Part shown: positions 31,995 through 43,690 of the stretch, in pieces
Numbering within the stretch: position 1 is the stretch's first letter
Layout: each line of letters starts with the position of its first letter
Assembly: GCA_036346375.1 (NCBI GenBank)
Contig: CM070500.1
Coordinates: 84,734,437-84,798,436, forward strand
Reading direction: 5' to 3'
Source of the DNA: Guadua angustifolia
Lineage: Eukaryota; Streptophyta; Magnoliopsida; Poales; Poaceae
DNA: 64,000 nt
The notes under the pieces: model-generated
The model's input: the letters and a program-made list of their open reading frames with translations, nothing else
What the model was told of the DNA's origin: nothing
The model's database searches: none
Translations under genes and position numbers: made by a program

Positions 31995-34035
31995 GAAGTA
32001 TTCTTCCTTGGAGCCTTTCTCCAATTCTTCTTCTCTTGTCCCATAAAATCATGATCATTTGCCTAAGCTTATCAGCAAGGTCCACTACAGGGAGATTCTT
32101 TATGTCTTTTACCCAATTGTTGAAACACTCTGCCAAATTGTTGTTGATATAGTCACATTTCACACCAGTTTGAAAAGCACACCTCATCCATTTGAGGGAA
32201 TGATACTTAGGTCCTGTTTGGGAGAGCTCCAGATCCCAGCTCTAGCTCAAAGCTGAAACTTATAGGCTAAAATAAAGTGAATTAAGTTTATATTTTTAGT
32301 CTAAAATGTAAATAAGATGATCTACCTAAACACTCTTAATGTACCCACAGCTCCAACTCCACAAATTTCTAGAGCTAGAAATACCCTGCTCCACTAACTC
32401 CACAAATTTTGGTGGAGCTGGAGCTGTCCCAAACACCCCCTTACTCAAGTAATTCATCACCTCAGGGCATCCTCCAGCAATGTTGTCCATGTGTTTTTCA
32501 AACACCTCAGGTCTGTAAGCCCTTACCGTAGGATACATCTCTCCAAATGTGCTTCCATGAAACCTCTTCATAAAATTTTGCATCAGATGTCTGAAATATT
32601 CCCTCTTTTCTGCATCTGGAAACACCCTTTGTGATGCATTCTCCAGACCCTTGCAAGCATCTGAACATATTGCAAGAAGTGGTAAGTCACCAATGGCCTT
32701 GTGAAGTTGACTCATGAACCAGGTCCAGTTGTCTTCAGTTTCTGCCTCTATGAACTCAAAAGCCAAAGGAAACATCCAGTTGTGACCATCAAGGGCTGTG
32801 GCAGCTGCTAAATGTCCATGCCACATTCCATTCAAAGCAGTGGAGTCTATACTAATATATGGCCTACAACCTTTTATAAAACCAGAAATACAAGGGCTCA
32901 GAGCACAGAAGAACCTATGGAAAAAGACTCTACCACCAACAACCTTTGTATCAAGCTCAACAACACTACTTGGTGATCTCTTCAATACCTCAGCCCTCTA
33001 TCTGTATAACCAGTGAAAACTCTCTTCCCAGCTTCTATACATATCTTGCAATGCCAATTGGTGACCTTTCCAGACTGTGTCGTATTGAAGTTACCTTGTA
33101 TTTATCCTCCAGCCTTCTCTGCATCTCTACAGCACCAATAGTGGGGTTTGTCCTTAATATGGTTGAAGCCTTCTCAGCTACCCAACCTTTTGAAGCGGTA
33201 TGTCACCCTGCTGCTTGATGCACAGTTGTGCTCTCCAACCAAAACAGAAACCTGCATGACAAACAGTTAGTACCATGATAGTTCAACAATTTCAAGTAAG
33301 CAACTTAATACTATAACAGTTGAACAATTTCAAGTAAGCAAGTTAGTACCATGACAGCCCTCAGATCAGGCCTCCTGCGCCCAACAATTCTCCAAGGGCA
33401 TCCCCTAGCTTTACAATAACCTCTAAACCTAGTTTTATCAGATTTTTCTATGCCCAACTCAAACTCCTCATTGATGGCAAATTGCCTCACAGCTAGTCTG
33501 AAATCCTTCATTGATGGATATAGGGTGCCAGGGTCCATCTTTGGGTCATCCTTGTCATATGCAATATTGACTTCATTTCTGCTGCCATCATCAACTGTCA
33601 TGTCACCACCTTCACCTAATCCTTCACCAGTATGTTCTTCTGCAAAACCATGTGCCCCTTCATCATCATCCCTCAAACCCAATAACATAAACATGTCATG
33701 CTCATTCATCATTTCTGTCCTCCCTTCTTCATCTTCTCGCCCAGTATGTCAAGAGAATCCCAGTTTATATAATCTGTCGCTCCATCACCATTATCTGCAA
33801 CAACTCAGTGATCACTAACACCAGATTGTCCTGCCTCAGCACTTGCCACTACCTCATTCATCACACAATGCGAGCTACCAACAGATCCTCTAGTTGGGTG
33901 ACAACTACCACCATGTTGTCCTGCCTCAGCACTTGCCTCCGCCTCATTCATCACACCAGAGGAGCTTGTCAACTGCTCACTCATCACCCGAGGGGAGCAA
34001 TCGACCACACTTTGCGACCCACCTATACTATCCAT
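31995..34035 (-). pseudogene. MULE transposase, N-terminal and catalytic part
   Basis: On - from a possible start at 34035 come an acidic N-terminal region with an internal repeat (two copies of an Ala/Glu/Gly-rich motif), an MuDR DNA-binding domain (33712-33311, DFRLAVRQFAINEEFELGI, CKARGCPWRI), and a decayed stretch (33290-33000) with frame shifts. The MULE catalytic domain follows (32985-32444: ISIDSTALNG, TALDGHNWMFPLAFEF, ICSDACKGLENA). The frame then crosses the MITE at 32210-32440 to reach CDYINNNLAECFNNWV and stops at the insertion site of element A. It would cut and join DNA at terminal repeats in the nucleus. Stops, indels and two insertions inactivate it. Confidence 0.82.
32210..32440. 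mobile_element. Tourist-like MITE in the MULE, TSD TTA
   Basis: 231 bp, with ends GGTCCTGTTTGGGAGAGCTC and (reverse) GGGGGTGTTTGGGACAGCTC, flanked by TTA on both sides (32207-32209, 32441-32443). The transposase frame is continuous across one TTA. The internal AATAAAGTGAATTAAGTTTA is shared with four other copies in the window. The TNA duplication suggests the PIF/Harbinger superfamily. Confidence 0.88.
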
Positions 34036-34665
34036 CCCGGCAACAACTCTACGACAATGTAGTGAACAAAGAAAAAATAGCAACAGTTAAGGTTCATCTA
34101 GGGTTTACCTCTTGTCAAATGGAAAATAAAAACAATACAACTACGAATAAACACGATCCCCATGGACATCATAAGTCTCATTCCACCCACTCAACGAATA
34201 AACACAGCTCGAATCAAAGGTTTTTATCTAGGGTTTCATGAATCAACGAAGAACTGAAAGAAATTCATCATCCGACAGCAAATACAAGTAAACGATTTCG
34301 TAAGACGGACCATTCTTGCCGTCGCCAGCGCGCTGTTGTAGAGGAGCTCATCGGAGCGGATGGAGACCGCCTGCGCTGTCGCCGTCCTCGCTAGGGACCC
34401 GTGGGGGGGAGGGAGAGCGAGAGGAGAGCGGTCTGGTCCGAGAGGAAGGAGGCGAAGGCAAGACCCATTTGACCGAGGGCAGTACCGTCCGATCACTTCT
34501 CCAGGCCCACCAGAAAACAGTAAAATCTCTGAAATTGTCCTGTAATGGCAAATGCACGAGCTGTCACTGTTGTGGGGGATATTAAACCGAACCAAACGAC
34601 GGGGATGGCACATATGTGAAACCCACTCTTCACAGTGGCATATAACCAATTTTCTCTCCCCCAAA
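34036..34665 (-). other. MULE 5' leader and terminal region
   Basis: No protein domain is recognised. The sequence 34480-34665 is GC-rich and ends near AACCAATTTTCTCTCCCC, the likely outer end of the element. It would hold the transposase promoter. Confidence 0.5.
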
Positions 34666-35645
34666 GGTATCTTTACCCCCGTTCCCCAAAAATAAGCGTG
34701 ATGGCCGATATAGATAGAGGCAGTTGAGATTAGAAAACCCAAGTATTTATTACAGCTGTACGCTAGCTTCAATTTTTTTTAAAAAAATTGGCCAGGAACT
34801 CTGGCATTCAGTATAGAAGAAGAATCACCAGGCGGGCTACATGCGCACGCACTCCACACACACGCACTCACACGCCACGCACCTGCCTCACGCGCGCCCG
34901 CACCCGAGCGACGTCGAACGCGGGCGGGCTGGCTGCTCAACGAGCGAGCCAAGCCAACTGAGCCACTCGCTCAGCCGCAAATCTGACTAATCATACATAA
35001 GTAATTTCATCGAAAAGAAATCTGTCGGTGCTGTTATTATTGTCGCTCCTGCAGGTTCTAAATCGTCCAAAACCACTCGATTTTTAGTGAAAACCGTCCA
35101 TCCTGCTTCGGTTTGAAAAGCTATACTGTTTGGTTAACTAGTCAACTTCAAATTTAAATTCAAAAAATTTAGAAAATTTAAAAAAATTTATTCAAAATTT
35201 TTGTAAAATTAGTATTAATAGCTTCTTCAGCTGTTTGTGAAAAAAAAAGAAGTTTGGAAACTTTTTGAGCCATTTAAAATGTAGAAATTAGAAAATCCAA
35301 AAAAAGAGAGAAAAAGCCTGGTCTACAGGTCCAACATGGCATTTGTGTAAAAAAACGATGAAAGTATGCCTACTTTACAACTTCAAATAAAATGTATCTA
35401 AATATAAATAGTATTGATATGTGAATGGTATTGAAATAAATTGTAATTTGTTGATATATTATTACTAAATGCCTACTCTACAACTTTAGCTTGTCTAAAA
35501 TGTAGCAAAAGTCATGCCAAAAATGTGTTTCATTCGTATTTTTTTTCATTGCAACTCAATTTTTTACTAACATTCTATACATGTAGGTCGAACATGGTAT
35601 ACTTGTGACAATAAAAATGACGAAGCTATGCCTACTTCACAACTT
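34660..35645. repeat. Dispersed block R, copy 1 (second copy 50238-52000)
   Basis: Segments 34665-34770 and 35225-35640 match 50245-50345 plus 50561-50611 and 51605-51990, in the same order and orientation (shared TTCCCCAAAAATAAGCGTGA, AAATGTAGAAATTAGAAAAT). Copy 1 carries a SINE; copy 2 carries a MITE and an LTR. Confidence 0.8.
34774..34976 (-). mobile_element. tRNA-derived SINE
   Basis: About 200 bp on -. It starts CGGCTGAGCGAG, has an A-box-like TGGCTCAGTTGG (34954-34965) and a B-box-like GCGTTCGACGTC (34909-34921) about 33 bp later, and ends CTGGCCAATTTTTTT. The related locus at 50581-50600 lacks it (CTTCAATTTCAAATCTGATT), so this is a clean filled/empty pair. The target duplication is not distinct because of the T/A runs. 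Confidence 0.8.
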
Positions 35646-36276
35646 CAAATGAAAGGTATTAAAATTAGGGGTGAAAACAAGACAGGAAATATCCGCCCGA
35701 TCCGATCCCGAATCCGTTTAAAATCCGTACCGATATTATCCGTATCCGAAAAATCCGATGTAATATGGGTTAGGATATGGCCTATTTTATAAGGCCTATT
35801 TTTTCTTAGAACATAGACTAAGAAGGTATTAAAAATGACTAGACCATCCCTAAATATTATTGCTAAACACAATATCCAATATATGTATGTAGAGAATATG
35901 AAGTAAAGATGTATATTTATTAAGAATATATAGGGAACAACACACTAATTTTGCCTTGGAACATGAAAGAAGTCTTATATTTATGAATAAATTTATTAAA
36001 AAGTAAGTCTTATAAATTTAGACGAAGAGAATAAAATATATACCGTCCTCTCTTTGTTCAACGGGTGCTAGCTAGAATACATGTGGTCGTATGTCTAACT
36101 ATCAACGTATAAACAACGCATCACTTTTGCAAGAATACCCAAATCAATTGTGCAATATGCTTTTATAAATTTTTTTCCTTTGTAGCAATGTATTATGATT
36201 GCAATTTAAATCATGCGCTATAGCGGTTTTAGCCCTTACAACGCTAAGCTATAGCGCATATGTACGTTATTGTAGT
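35646..36276. other. AT-rich stretch with a possible hAT (Ac/Ds-like) end
   Basis: At 35666 TAGGGGTGAAAACAAGACAG and the following CCGATCCGA repeats resemble the end of Ac/Ds-type hAT elements. I could not find the opposite end or an 8-bp duplication. The rest is AT-rich and I see no gene. Confidence 0.35.
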
Positions 36277-37480
36277 CACTACTACAGAATGGTACATCAC
36301 TATCGCTTCATCTGTGTCGGTTTTTAAGTTTTTAGGAAAAAACGATTATGATAGATAACCTAGGAGGGGTGTTAATAATAATCACTATCGGTTCTCAGGT
36401 TAGAAGCGATTGTGATGTAGCATTCGACCCATCACAATCGGTTCTTATGTGAGAAGCGATAGTGATATTCACGGTCATCATTATCGGTTCCCATATAAGA
36501 AGCGATAGTGATGTTATCATGCACATCACTATCGGTTCTTATGTGAGAAATGAAAGTGATGTGCATACTCATCACTATCGCTTCTCACAAAAGAATCGAT
36601 AGTGATGTGCGCGTTTTCATCACTATCGCTTCTTTTGTGGGAATCGATAATGGTGTTCATGCACGTCACTATCGTTTCTTACATAAGAATCGTGTTGACG
36701 TTTGGAAAATAGGTTTCCCACCGAGCTTACTTGTTGATTGAGGGATCAACCAATGCCCCTTTTTCGTGAAGAGTTTGTGTCCGATGCTCGAAAGGACAAG
36801 GGACAAGAGAATTTTATACTGGTTCGGGCCTCTCTTGATAGAGATAATAACCCTACATCCAGTGATCTTGCTATTGCTTGAATTCTTACAGGAAAGCTTC
36901 TATGCGAGCTTTTTGATGTCGTGTGTCTGTGTGTGTATGTCTATCCCTGTCTACGTCTTTATGCCGATCTATCAGTGGGGTTTTTATAGATGATCGAAAT
37001 AACTATCGCCGAATAATGTGCCATTACTGCATTAACCGGGTTGTAACTGTATCCTTGATTCTCGCCACGCCGTGTCATGGACATGATGGGCTCAGATCGT
37101 GGCATAATGGACTTAAACCGTAGCGTAATTACCGCCACGTCCTCATTATGGGCCGAGCACAACTTCTTAATCACACTCGTGGTTTTCCCTTAACTCTGAC
37201 CGACCGTTGCGCACCTCCGAGCAAGCATGCTCGAGGATCTATGGCGCATGCTCGGGGACGAGCCTAAACATGGTCGGAGCGGACCAACCAGCTGGTCTAT
37301 CCGAGGATCCTCCTTAGGGACACCATCCAAGGACATGCATGGTCGGCTGAAAACCGGCTGTCGGAGTATAATAGTCTTTACGGAAATTATCCAATCCCCG
37401 ACAAATCGATACTGATGTTCATGATCACATCATTAAACTGTATGTATCACTATCGCTTCTTAAGTATGAACTCTCGTATG
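36277..37480. mobile_element. CACTA transposon end with subterminal repeats (split by a solo LTR)
   Basis: CACTACTACAGAATGGTACA at 36277 fits a CACTA terminal repeat. It is followed by at least nine units in alternating orientation of ATCACTATCGCTTCT, up to 36687. The pattern resumes at 37404-37465 after the solo LTR. The other end was not found, so the element may be truncated. Confidence 0.65.
36693..37403 (-). mobile_element. Solo LTR, 711 bp, TSD AATCG
   Basis: On + it runs TGTTGACGTTTGG...CCCCGACA, flanked by AATCG at 36688-36692 and 37404-37408. The segment TATACTGGTTCGGGCCTCTC is the reverse complement of a motif found in the LTRs of A and B, giving - orientation. No internal region is present, as after LTR-LTR recombination. 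Confidence 0.88.
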
Positions 37481-38833
37481 TTGTTGTTCCAGCGGAGATT
37501 TCTCCGCCGCCACTCAAAAAAACAACTCGTATTTTGTGGTTAGAAGTTATACTTGGGTGCAAAAAATTAAAATCCTCAAGGGCAGGTGTTAAGAAGGTAA
37601 ATTTGAAGTCTAGCTTGAGGAGATTTCCCCTTATTTTGCAGAATTTGTGGTTTTCTTCAAAATATGAGCATTTCTTCAAACCCTTTCAATTTTGCACTAT
37701 GTAATTTCGATATGTCACGAAGAAAGTTTAGATTGCACTGGTATTGTGCATATTCTATCAGATTTCACACCCTTTATTTGACAAGCACACACATATTTAA
37801 TTATCATAATTTGTAGTACTCTCACGTTAATCCTGAATTATATTGTTACTATTATATGATGAATGTTAGAGTTTATGCTACGAAACCTACATCTATTATT
37901 CGAGGGTGCTTGTTTATAAATATTCCAATCGAAATGGCATATTTATGAGCAGGCAGTCACAAATTGTCCACGTTCTTTTGACAGTTTAAGGATATATGGT
38001 TCGGACAAGTTTCCTAAGCTGTTGTACAACTCTATAGTAGATTTCGGTAGTGTCTCCCTAGTGTTCTCCAGTTACGCACCCCTCTTGACCTATTGCCGAG
38101 ACGTGTATTTGGAGAACAGCCGAGATACTTTCGCCTTCACTCCTATCATCGCCCGCCTCTGGCGCCAATTGAGCTCCACGCTGACCGCCTAGTTGACCCG
38201 CCTAAGAGGATCACTCACCCGAGAAACTCAAATCTTAGCACTTAAGCCATCCGGACTCCAACCAAATCCATAACTAGATTTAATTCACTTTTGGGTCCCA
38301 TTTGCTCTAGCTTGAGCTTCTTGTTCTTGAATTTTGGCTCTAGTTTTTTTTTTGGCTTCAACTCAGTATCTACCATATATTTTGGCTTCTTTAGGAATAG
38401 CTTCTGATTGTGCAGATTATGAATTATAGTTAGTTGTCTGAAGAAGCGACTACTTGCAGAATCTGTAGGCTAGAGAATCTAGTTGTTTGGTAATTCTGAT
38501 TGTATGTGCTGATTGTTGATCTGTATCGGCGACAGACGAGCGGACGAAGGTGACAGAGGGCCTTGGCCGAGAGCAGAAGGCCTCAGGCCTATAGTAATTC
38601 GTGGGGAGGCGGAACCCACAGAATCTAAGTTAGAATCCACAAAATCGTGTGGGTGACAGGCTGATAACTTCTGATTTTGTGTACAAATCAGCTTCTGATT
38701 GTGGGAGAAACTATTCAGAATCCTCCCGTTCGTCAGACAATCCGCTTATCTTTTAAGTAGAAGCTGTCCTGGACAATGCCTTTGATCTGTAATTTTTCTT
38801 CATCATATCATCTACTAAATTTGACATTGAGAA
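37480..38833. other. No recognised gene
   Basis: Mixed-composition intergenic sequence. The GC-richer part at 38040-38230 has no open frame of known type. Repeated AATCAGCTTCTGATTGTG-like words appear near 38400 and 38690. I see no clear boundaries of a mobile element. Confidence 0.4.
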
Positions 38834-41352
38834 GTTTGATAGCAATATCAGTTTCTCTATATGACATGTTCAAATTAGAGCCATCTTATTCAAGTGGGTG
38901 TGAGAAAAGCATTGCTATTTACCCCCACGACTATTCCAGTGCGAAACAGTGAGTCTCTTTGCAATGCAAAAAAAAGTAGTAAATTCAAGCTATTAGCTTT
39001 TATGCCTATTATTATCGGGATCTCATGCACAAATTCAGCCTTTTATGCTTAGTATTGGCAGTATTTATGCGCAGTTTAGACCATTATATCTATTATTTTG
39101 TACTCATATTATTGTTGGTGGATTTTTCATGTATAATTTCAGGCTTTTATGTCTATTATTGGTGGATTTCATTGTTACAAATTAAGGCTTTTATGCATAT
39201 TATTAGCGAATTTCATTGCAATTCATGCGGGATTTATCACTGATGATTTTTTCGACGTTTCATCATTGGTTTCTTTGACGTTTCATTGTCTATTTTGGAG
39301 AAAAAATAATATTAGATGAAGAGACAACTGAATTTGGTGTTTCATCATCGTTATTTTGGTGTTTCATTTACCGTTTGAATGCGTTGCAAATTTGGAATTT
39401 TGATGATACCATGATAGTAGCATTATACTCTTCAGAGATTTTCTAGTGAAGGTTTTTGCTCCGATGTTAGTTTGAGATGAAGATTTAAAGTGCAAGAAAG
39501 AGTCTATTAATGTGTGGATACTACAACGTTGTTTAGTTGTTATAGGTCCATATGAGAGGTCCATTGCAATTTATATTTCATTGACAGTACGGGAATTTTC
39601 TTCATCATGATATTTTTGTAGGAGCAATTTCAGCCAAGTCGTGGATTTTTAGTAGGCAGTTTGATGTATGTGATGACTATACATGCAAGTTGCTCTTTTA
39701 ATGAGCGTTGTTTGCCAAATTTTATGTTGTAGGTGGTGCATGTCAAAAATCCATGTTATGAGCTTTTCGATATCTATCAAGCGCTACATGTGATATTTTA
39801 ACTTATGTTGTTTGATGATTGAGCGTTTTGCATAGATTTAGATTTTACTAGGGGTTATGAATCATGGAAAATCTAGATTTCTTCATCTGCTTTGTTAATA
39901 ACTGTGTATTTGGATTGACTATTCAGTCTTTCTTTTGACCAACTAGTGGTTTGCTCAATCTCGCTTCATGAGAAGCATTTGGATAAAGACTACGGAATGA
40001 CTTCAGCTCGGACATCTGAATCATCTCGTAAGCCAGAACTAAGAAAAAGAGGCCTTAATCTTGATCTTTTGAATGACTTCTTTTATGCTTCAATCAACAT
40101 TCTTCATGTCTTAGAGATTATCGACTTGGTCATCATCACCAAAACCATATAAATAATTATGCAATAAGAATTAGGGGGCCTAGATGCTAACAGAAGTTTG
40201 ATAGCAATATCAGTTTCTCTATATGACATGTTCAAATTAGAGCTATCTTATTCAAGTGGGCGTGAGAAAAGCATTGCTATTTACCCCCACGACTGTTCCA
40301 GCGCGAAACATTGAGTTTCTTTGCAATGCAAAAAAAGTAGTAAATTCAAGTTATTAGCTTTTATGCCTATTATTATCGGGATCTCATGCACAAATTCAGC
40401 CTTTTATGCTTAGTATTGGCAGTATTTATGCGTAGTTTAGGCCATTATGTCTATTATTTTGTACTCATATTATTGTTGGTGGATTTTTCATGCATAATTT
40501 CAGACTTTTATGCCTATTATTGGTGGATTTCATTGTTACAAATTAAGGCTTTTATGTATATTATTGACAAATTTTATTGGAATTCATGCGGAATTTATCA
40601 TTAACGATTTCTTCAACGTTTTATCGTTGGTTTCTTTGACATTTCATTGTTTATTTTGGAGAAATAATAATATTATATGAGGAGACAACTGAATTTGGTA
40701 TTTCATCACTATTATTTTGGTGTTTCATTCACCGTTTGAATGCGTTGCAAATTTGGAATTTTGATGACACACTGATGGTAGCATTATACTCTTCAGAGAT
40801 TTTCTAGTGAAGATTTTTGCTCCAATGTTAGTTTGAGATAAAGATTTAAAGTGCAAGAACAAGTCTATTTATGTGTGGATACTACAACATTGTTTAGTTG
40901 TCATAGATCAATATGAGAGATCTATTGCAGTTTATATTTCATTGACAATACGGGAATTTTCTTCATCATGATATTTTTGCAGGAGCAATTTCAACTAAGT
41001 CGTGGATTTTTAGTAGGTAGATTGATGTACGTGATGACTATACGTGCAAGTTGCTCTTTTAATGAGCGTTGTTTGTCAAATTTTATGTTGTAGGTGGAAC
41101 ATGTCAAAAATCCTTGTTATGAGCTCTTCGATATCTATCACGCGCTACATGTGATTTTAACTTATGTTGTTTGATGATTGAGCGTTTTACATAGATTTAG
41201 ATTTTACTGGGGGTTATGAATCATGAAAGATCCAAATTTCTTCATCTGCTTTGTTAAGAACTGTATATTTGGATTGACTATTTCAGTCTTTCTTTCAACC
41301 AGCTAGTGGTTTGCTCAATCTCGCTTCATGAGAAGCATTTGGATAAAGACTA
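38834..41352 (+). repeat. Two direct copies of a 1.16-kb repeat
   Basis: 38834-39993 and 40196-41352 match along their length, from AAGTTTGATAGCAATATCAG to AAGCATTTGGATAAAGACTA, with scattered changes. A 200-bp spacer (39994-40195) separates them. Inside, CTTTTATGCCTATTATTGGT-like words recur about every 46-60 bp. The open frames in it (39025, 40386) repeat only because the DNA does. I recognise no family. Confidence 0.75.
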
Positions 41353-41554
41353 TTTCAGGTTTGTCTTTTGTATTACAATTATTTGGATTAATTGTTCTAA
41401 TCTTCCCTGTACATTAGTCATGTTGCCTTTTAATACCCTTGTATTCATAGTGCTTTATTACCCTTTGGGTTTTTTTTCTCGAAAATCTGATTTTATCCGT
41501 AGCTTTTTAGGAGTCTAATCTTTAACAACTCAGACTCTTTTGGCTATATAAGTC

Positions 41555-41907
41555 GGAAAATATCTCAATCACCCCTTTTGAAACCACCGTGCAACTGAAC
41601 TAAAAGTTTCATTCTAAAAAAATCATGGATGTACATCTCAACTTACACCTACATATAATTTTATGATCAAATTCATCTTATACTAGCAGTTACAAAAGAC
41701 AAATTTCGCATGAACAGTGATTTTTACTGTTCATCACTATTCATTTTGCTGCTTGTTTTTTTGTAACCGCTAGTATAGGATGAATTTGATCATGAAATTT
41801 TATATGTAGGTGGGGTAAGTTGAATGTACATCCATGATTTTTTCAGAATTTTTGAAACTTTTTTAGTTCAGTTGACATATTTTCTTTATGAAAGACCGAT
41901 ATTTGCC
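41555..41907. mobile_element. Palindromic MULE-type MITE, copy 1, TSD ATATAAGTC
   Basis: 353 bp. The two halves are reverse complements over about 140 bp (CAACTGAACTAAAAGTTTC ... TTTTTTAGTTCAGTTG). The ends GGAAAATAT and (reverse) GGCAAATAT are flanked by the 9-bp repeat ATATAAGTC (41546-41554, 41908-41916). A second copy is at 57007-57379. Confidence 0.85.
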
Positions 41908-42127
41908 ATATAAGTCATACCCCTGTACATGTAGCATTGAACCATTATAGTGGATTGTTCTCGTAGTTTTTTGCCAGTAAGATTTTTTTTTCTACGTTAA
42001 ATCTTGTATCTAGCTTCTTTTTTTACTGTGCTTTTAACCCTAACAGTATCTGGCACGAGGAGAGAAGAAGAGGCCCACTGCAACTTGATTGCAAGATCAT
42101 ATCATCAGCTCGTCAAGATGCTGGTTG

Positions 42128-42449
42128 ATGCAAGCCCGTCCTTTCTTTCTCCGCTGCTTCCTCGCACGTTCCATTCGATCGACAGCGACGGAGAAGTGGG
42201 CGCCAAGGAAGCGTAATGTACTGGGAGAAAAACGCCATGCCCTTGCGCGATCGTCTCTGTCCGTTGTCTCACCCGCTCGCCTGGATCTTCAGACATTGAC
42301 GAAGTCGAACGGAAAGGGACGTACGCGGGGCGTGGTGCGTTCCTGACCTGGGGGGATCGGCAGCCACTCCATATCACACGAATCTAGAGATGCCTTTGGC
42401 TCCGACAATGAGGTGTTCTTCGTCATTACAGAACAGAAAAGGACCCTTT
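42128..42449. repeat. Dispersed block Q, copy 1 (second copy 52331-52663)
   Basis: Starts GATGCAAGCCCGTCCTTTCT and ends AAAAGGACCCTTTA, about 94-95% identical by eye to 52331-52663. No protein family is recognised in either strand. Confidence 0.85.
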
Positions 42450-42546
42450 AGATTTAGATTTAGATTTTATTTGGAGTTATGAATCATAGAAGATCTAGAT
42501 TTTATTTGGGGTTATGAATCATAGAAGATCTAGATTTTTGGCCTCC
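42450..42546 (+). repeat. Tandem repeat, 44-bp unit, two copies
   Basis: TTATGAATCATAGAAGATCT followed by AGATTTTATTTGGGGT occurs twice in a row. Related single copies (GGGTTATGAATCATGAAAGA-like) lie at about 39855 and 41213 in the 1.16-kb repeat. Confidence 0.7.
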
Positions 42547-42615
42547 TTAGCTGAAACCCTAAGCCTATGGATTTCAATGTTTTTAATAGAGGTAATAGAA
42601 GAAAGAATCTATCAT

Positions 42616-43690
42616 CACATATGCATCCTGTTGAACGGCAGAGTTGCCGTCATGTAAGCAGATGTTACAAGAAGCAGCGCTCGCACGAGGACGCAAAGCG
42701 AGCTGCCAAGAGCCAACGCGACGTAGACGTATATCAGCGTCGTCACGCTCACTGGAGACTCGTCGTCGCTCGACGCCGGAGCGGCCCATGCCATCCAGTA
42801 ATTGCTAAAAATCTGAAGCACTTTGAAGAGTATCTGCGCTGGCAACACGAATGGTACGAGAGCTCCCCCGTAGACTGATGTGAGGTACTTCCAGTAGACC
42901 CAGAACCTCACCCTTCTTTTCTCCATTTCTTCTTCCTTCACCAATTGCCATTTTGTATGCCTTCCTTTTCAGCTGATGATAATGAGAGCCTGTTTGGTAG
43001 AGCTCTATATCCTGATTCTTCAACTCCTGATTTTCTTTGGAATCGATTCTCTGGTGAAAGTGATTCTTATTTGAGAAATAGTTCATAACATGAACCATTT
43101 CCACCAGAGAATCAGGTTGTGAATCAGATGGGAAGCAGGTTCTCCTAGGCTACAAGTCAAAAAACATGAATCACTTTCTCGGATTCTTATGTGAAGCTGG
43201 TTGATTTTTTCTTATTTGGTAGAGCTCCTCAACTTTTTATGGAGAAGCTGAAGCTGAAAGCTCTGCCAAACACACCCTGAGATGGATAGCCTCATTGTAC
43301 CGATGTCCAGGTCGTCGGTCGGGTCCAATGCTGCAAGAACATCCTTGTGAACACCAACTAGTTCCATAAGCTCTTCCCCTGAGCTAAGTATTTCATTGTA
43401 TTTGCTAGCTTGTGCTATTCTGCCATCTTTCATAACCTGATCACAAATATATTTTGTAAGGGCCTAGATAGGGAGGGCACTTCTAGAACAAAAAAAAAAG
43501 AGGAAAAAAAATCCAATTTACACCCCCTCAACACTTGTTCGAGTCCAGAAATCAGCCTTCAACGTCAGAACCAGTGAAAACACCCCAAACCAGCCTGGTT
43601 TACCATGACGAGGCATCCCCGTCGTCGAGGCCCGGGACGTCGTCAGGGTCGAACGTCTTCTTGTAGAACACAGCCTACAAATATAGCTTG
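42616..43690 (-). pseudogene. Broken ABCC transporter copy (exon 3 and an exon 1 remnant)
   Basis: Reading on -, 43680-43620 resembles the exon 1 segment DDVPGLD of the intact gene (nucleotide match about 75% by eye). 43465-42616 matches its intron 2 edge and exon 3 (MKDGRIAQASKYNEIL, ELVGVHKDVLAALD, then FWVYWKYLTSVYGGALVPF, IFSNYWMAWAAP). A 292-bp MITE (42986-43277) splits exon 3, and stops follow. Order and strand match the intact gene next door, so it looks like the remains of a tandem duplicate. Confidence 0.75.
42986..43277. mobile_element. Tourist-like MITE in the ABCC pseudogene, TSD TGA
   Basis: 292 bp, with ends GAGCCTGTTTGGTAGAGCTC and (reverse) GGGTGTGTTTGGCAGAGCTT, flanked by TGA at 42983-42985 and 43278-43280. 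The middle differs from the other Tourist-like copies here, so it is a related but distinct subfamily. Confidence 0.7.

Larger units (their letters stand above)
3778..34665 (-). mobile_element. Mutator-like element (MULE), split by nested retrotransposons
   Basis: Two pieces of one element: 3778-5292 and 31995-about 34665. Reading on -, a MuDR-type N-terminal domain (33311-33712), the catalytic domain (32444-32985), the 3' half (31995-32206 then 5292 downward), a SWIM zinc finger and a zinc knuckle appear in the normal order. The right end near 34600-34665 on - reads AAAATTGGTTATATGCCACT, which looks like a MULE terminal repeat. The left end is cut by the gypsy LTR ending at 3777, so the paired terminal repeat and 9-bp duplication are not visible. 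It carries insertions A (5293-31994) and a Tourist-like MITE (32210-32440). Confidence 0.82.

Noticed and set aside
34236..34772. 178-codon open frame on -
   Set aside because: It crosses the MULE terminal region, block R and other repeat sequence, and no domain or homologue is recognised. It is open by chance.
39025..40604. Two similar 72-codon hydrophobic frames
   Set aside because: They repeat because the whole 1.16-kb DNA block repeats. Codon use and surroundings give no sign of a gene.
42128..42449. Block Q as a coding exon
   Set aside because: Frames on both strands are open, but none gives a known domain, and indels between the two copies are not multiples of three.
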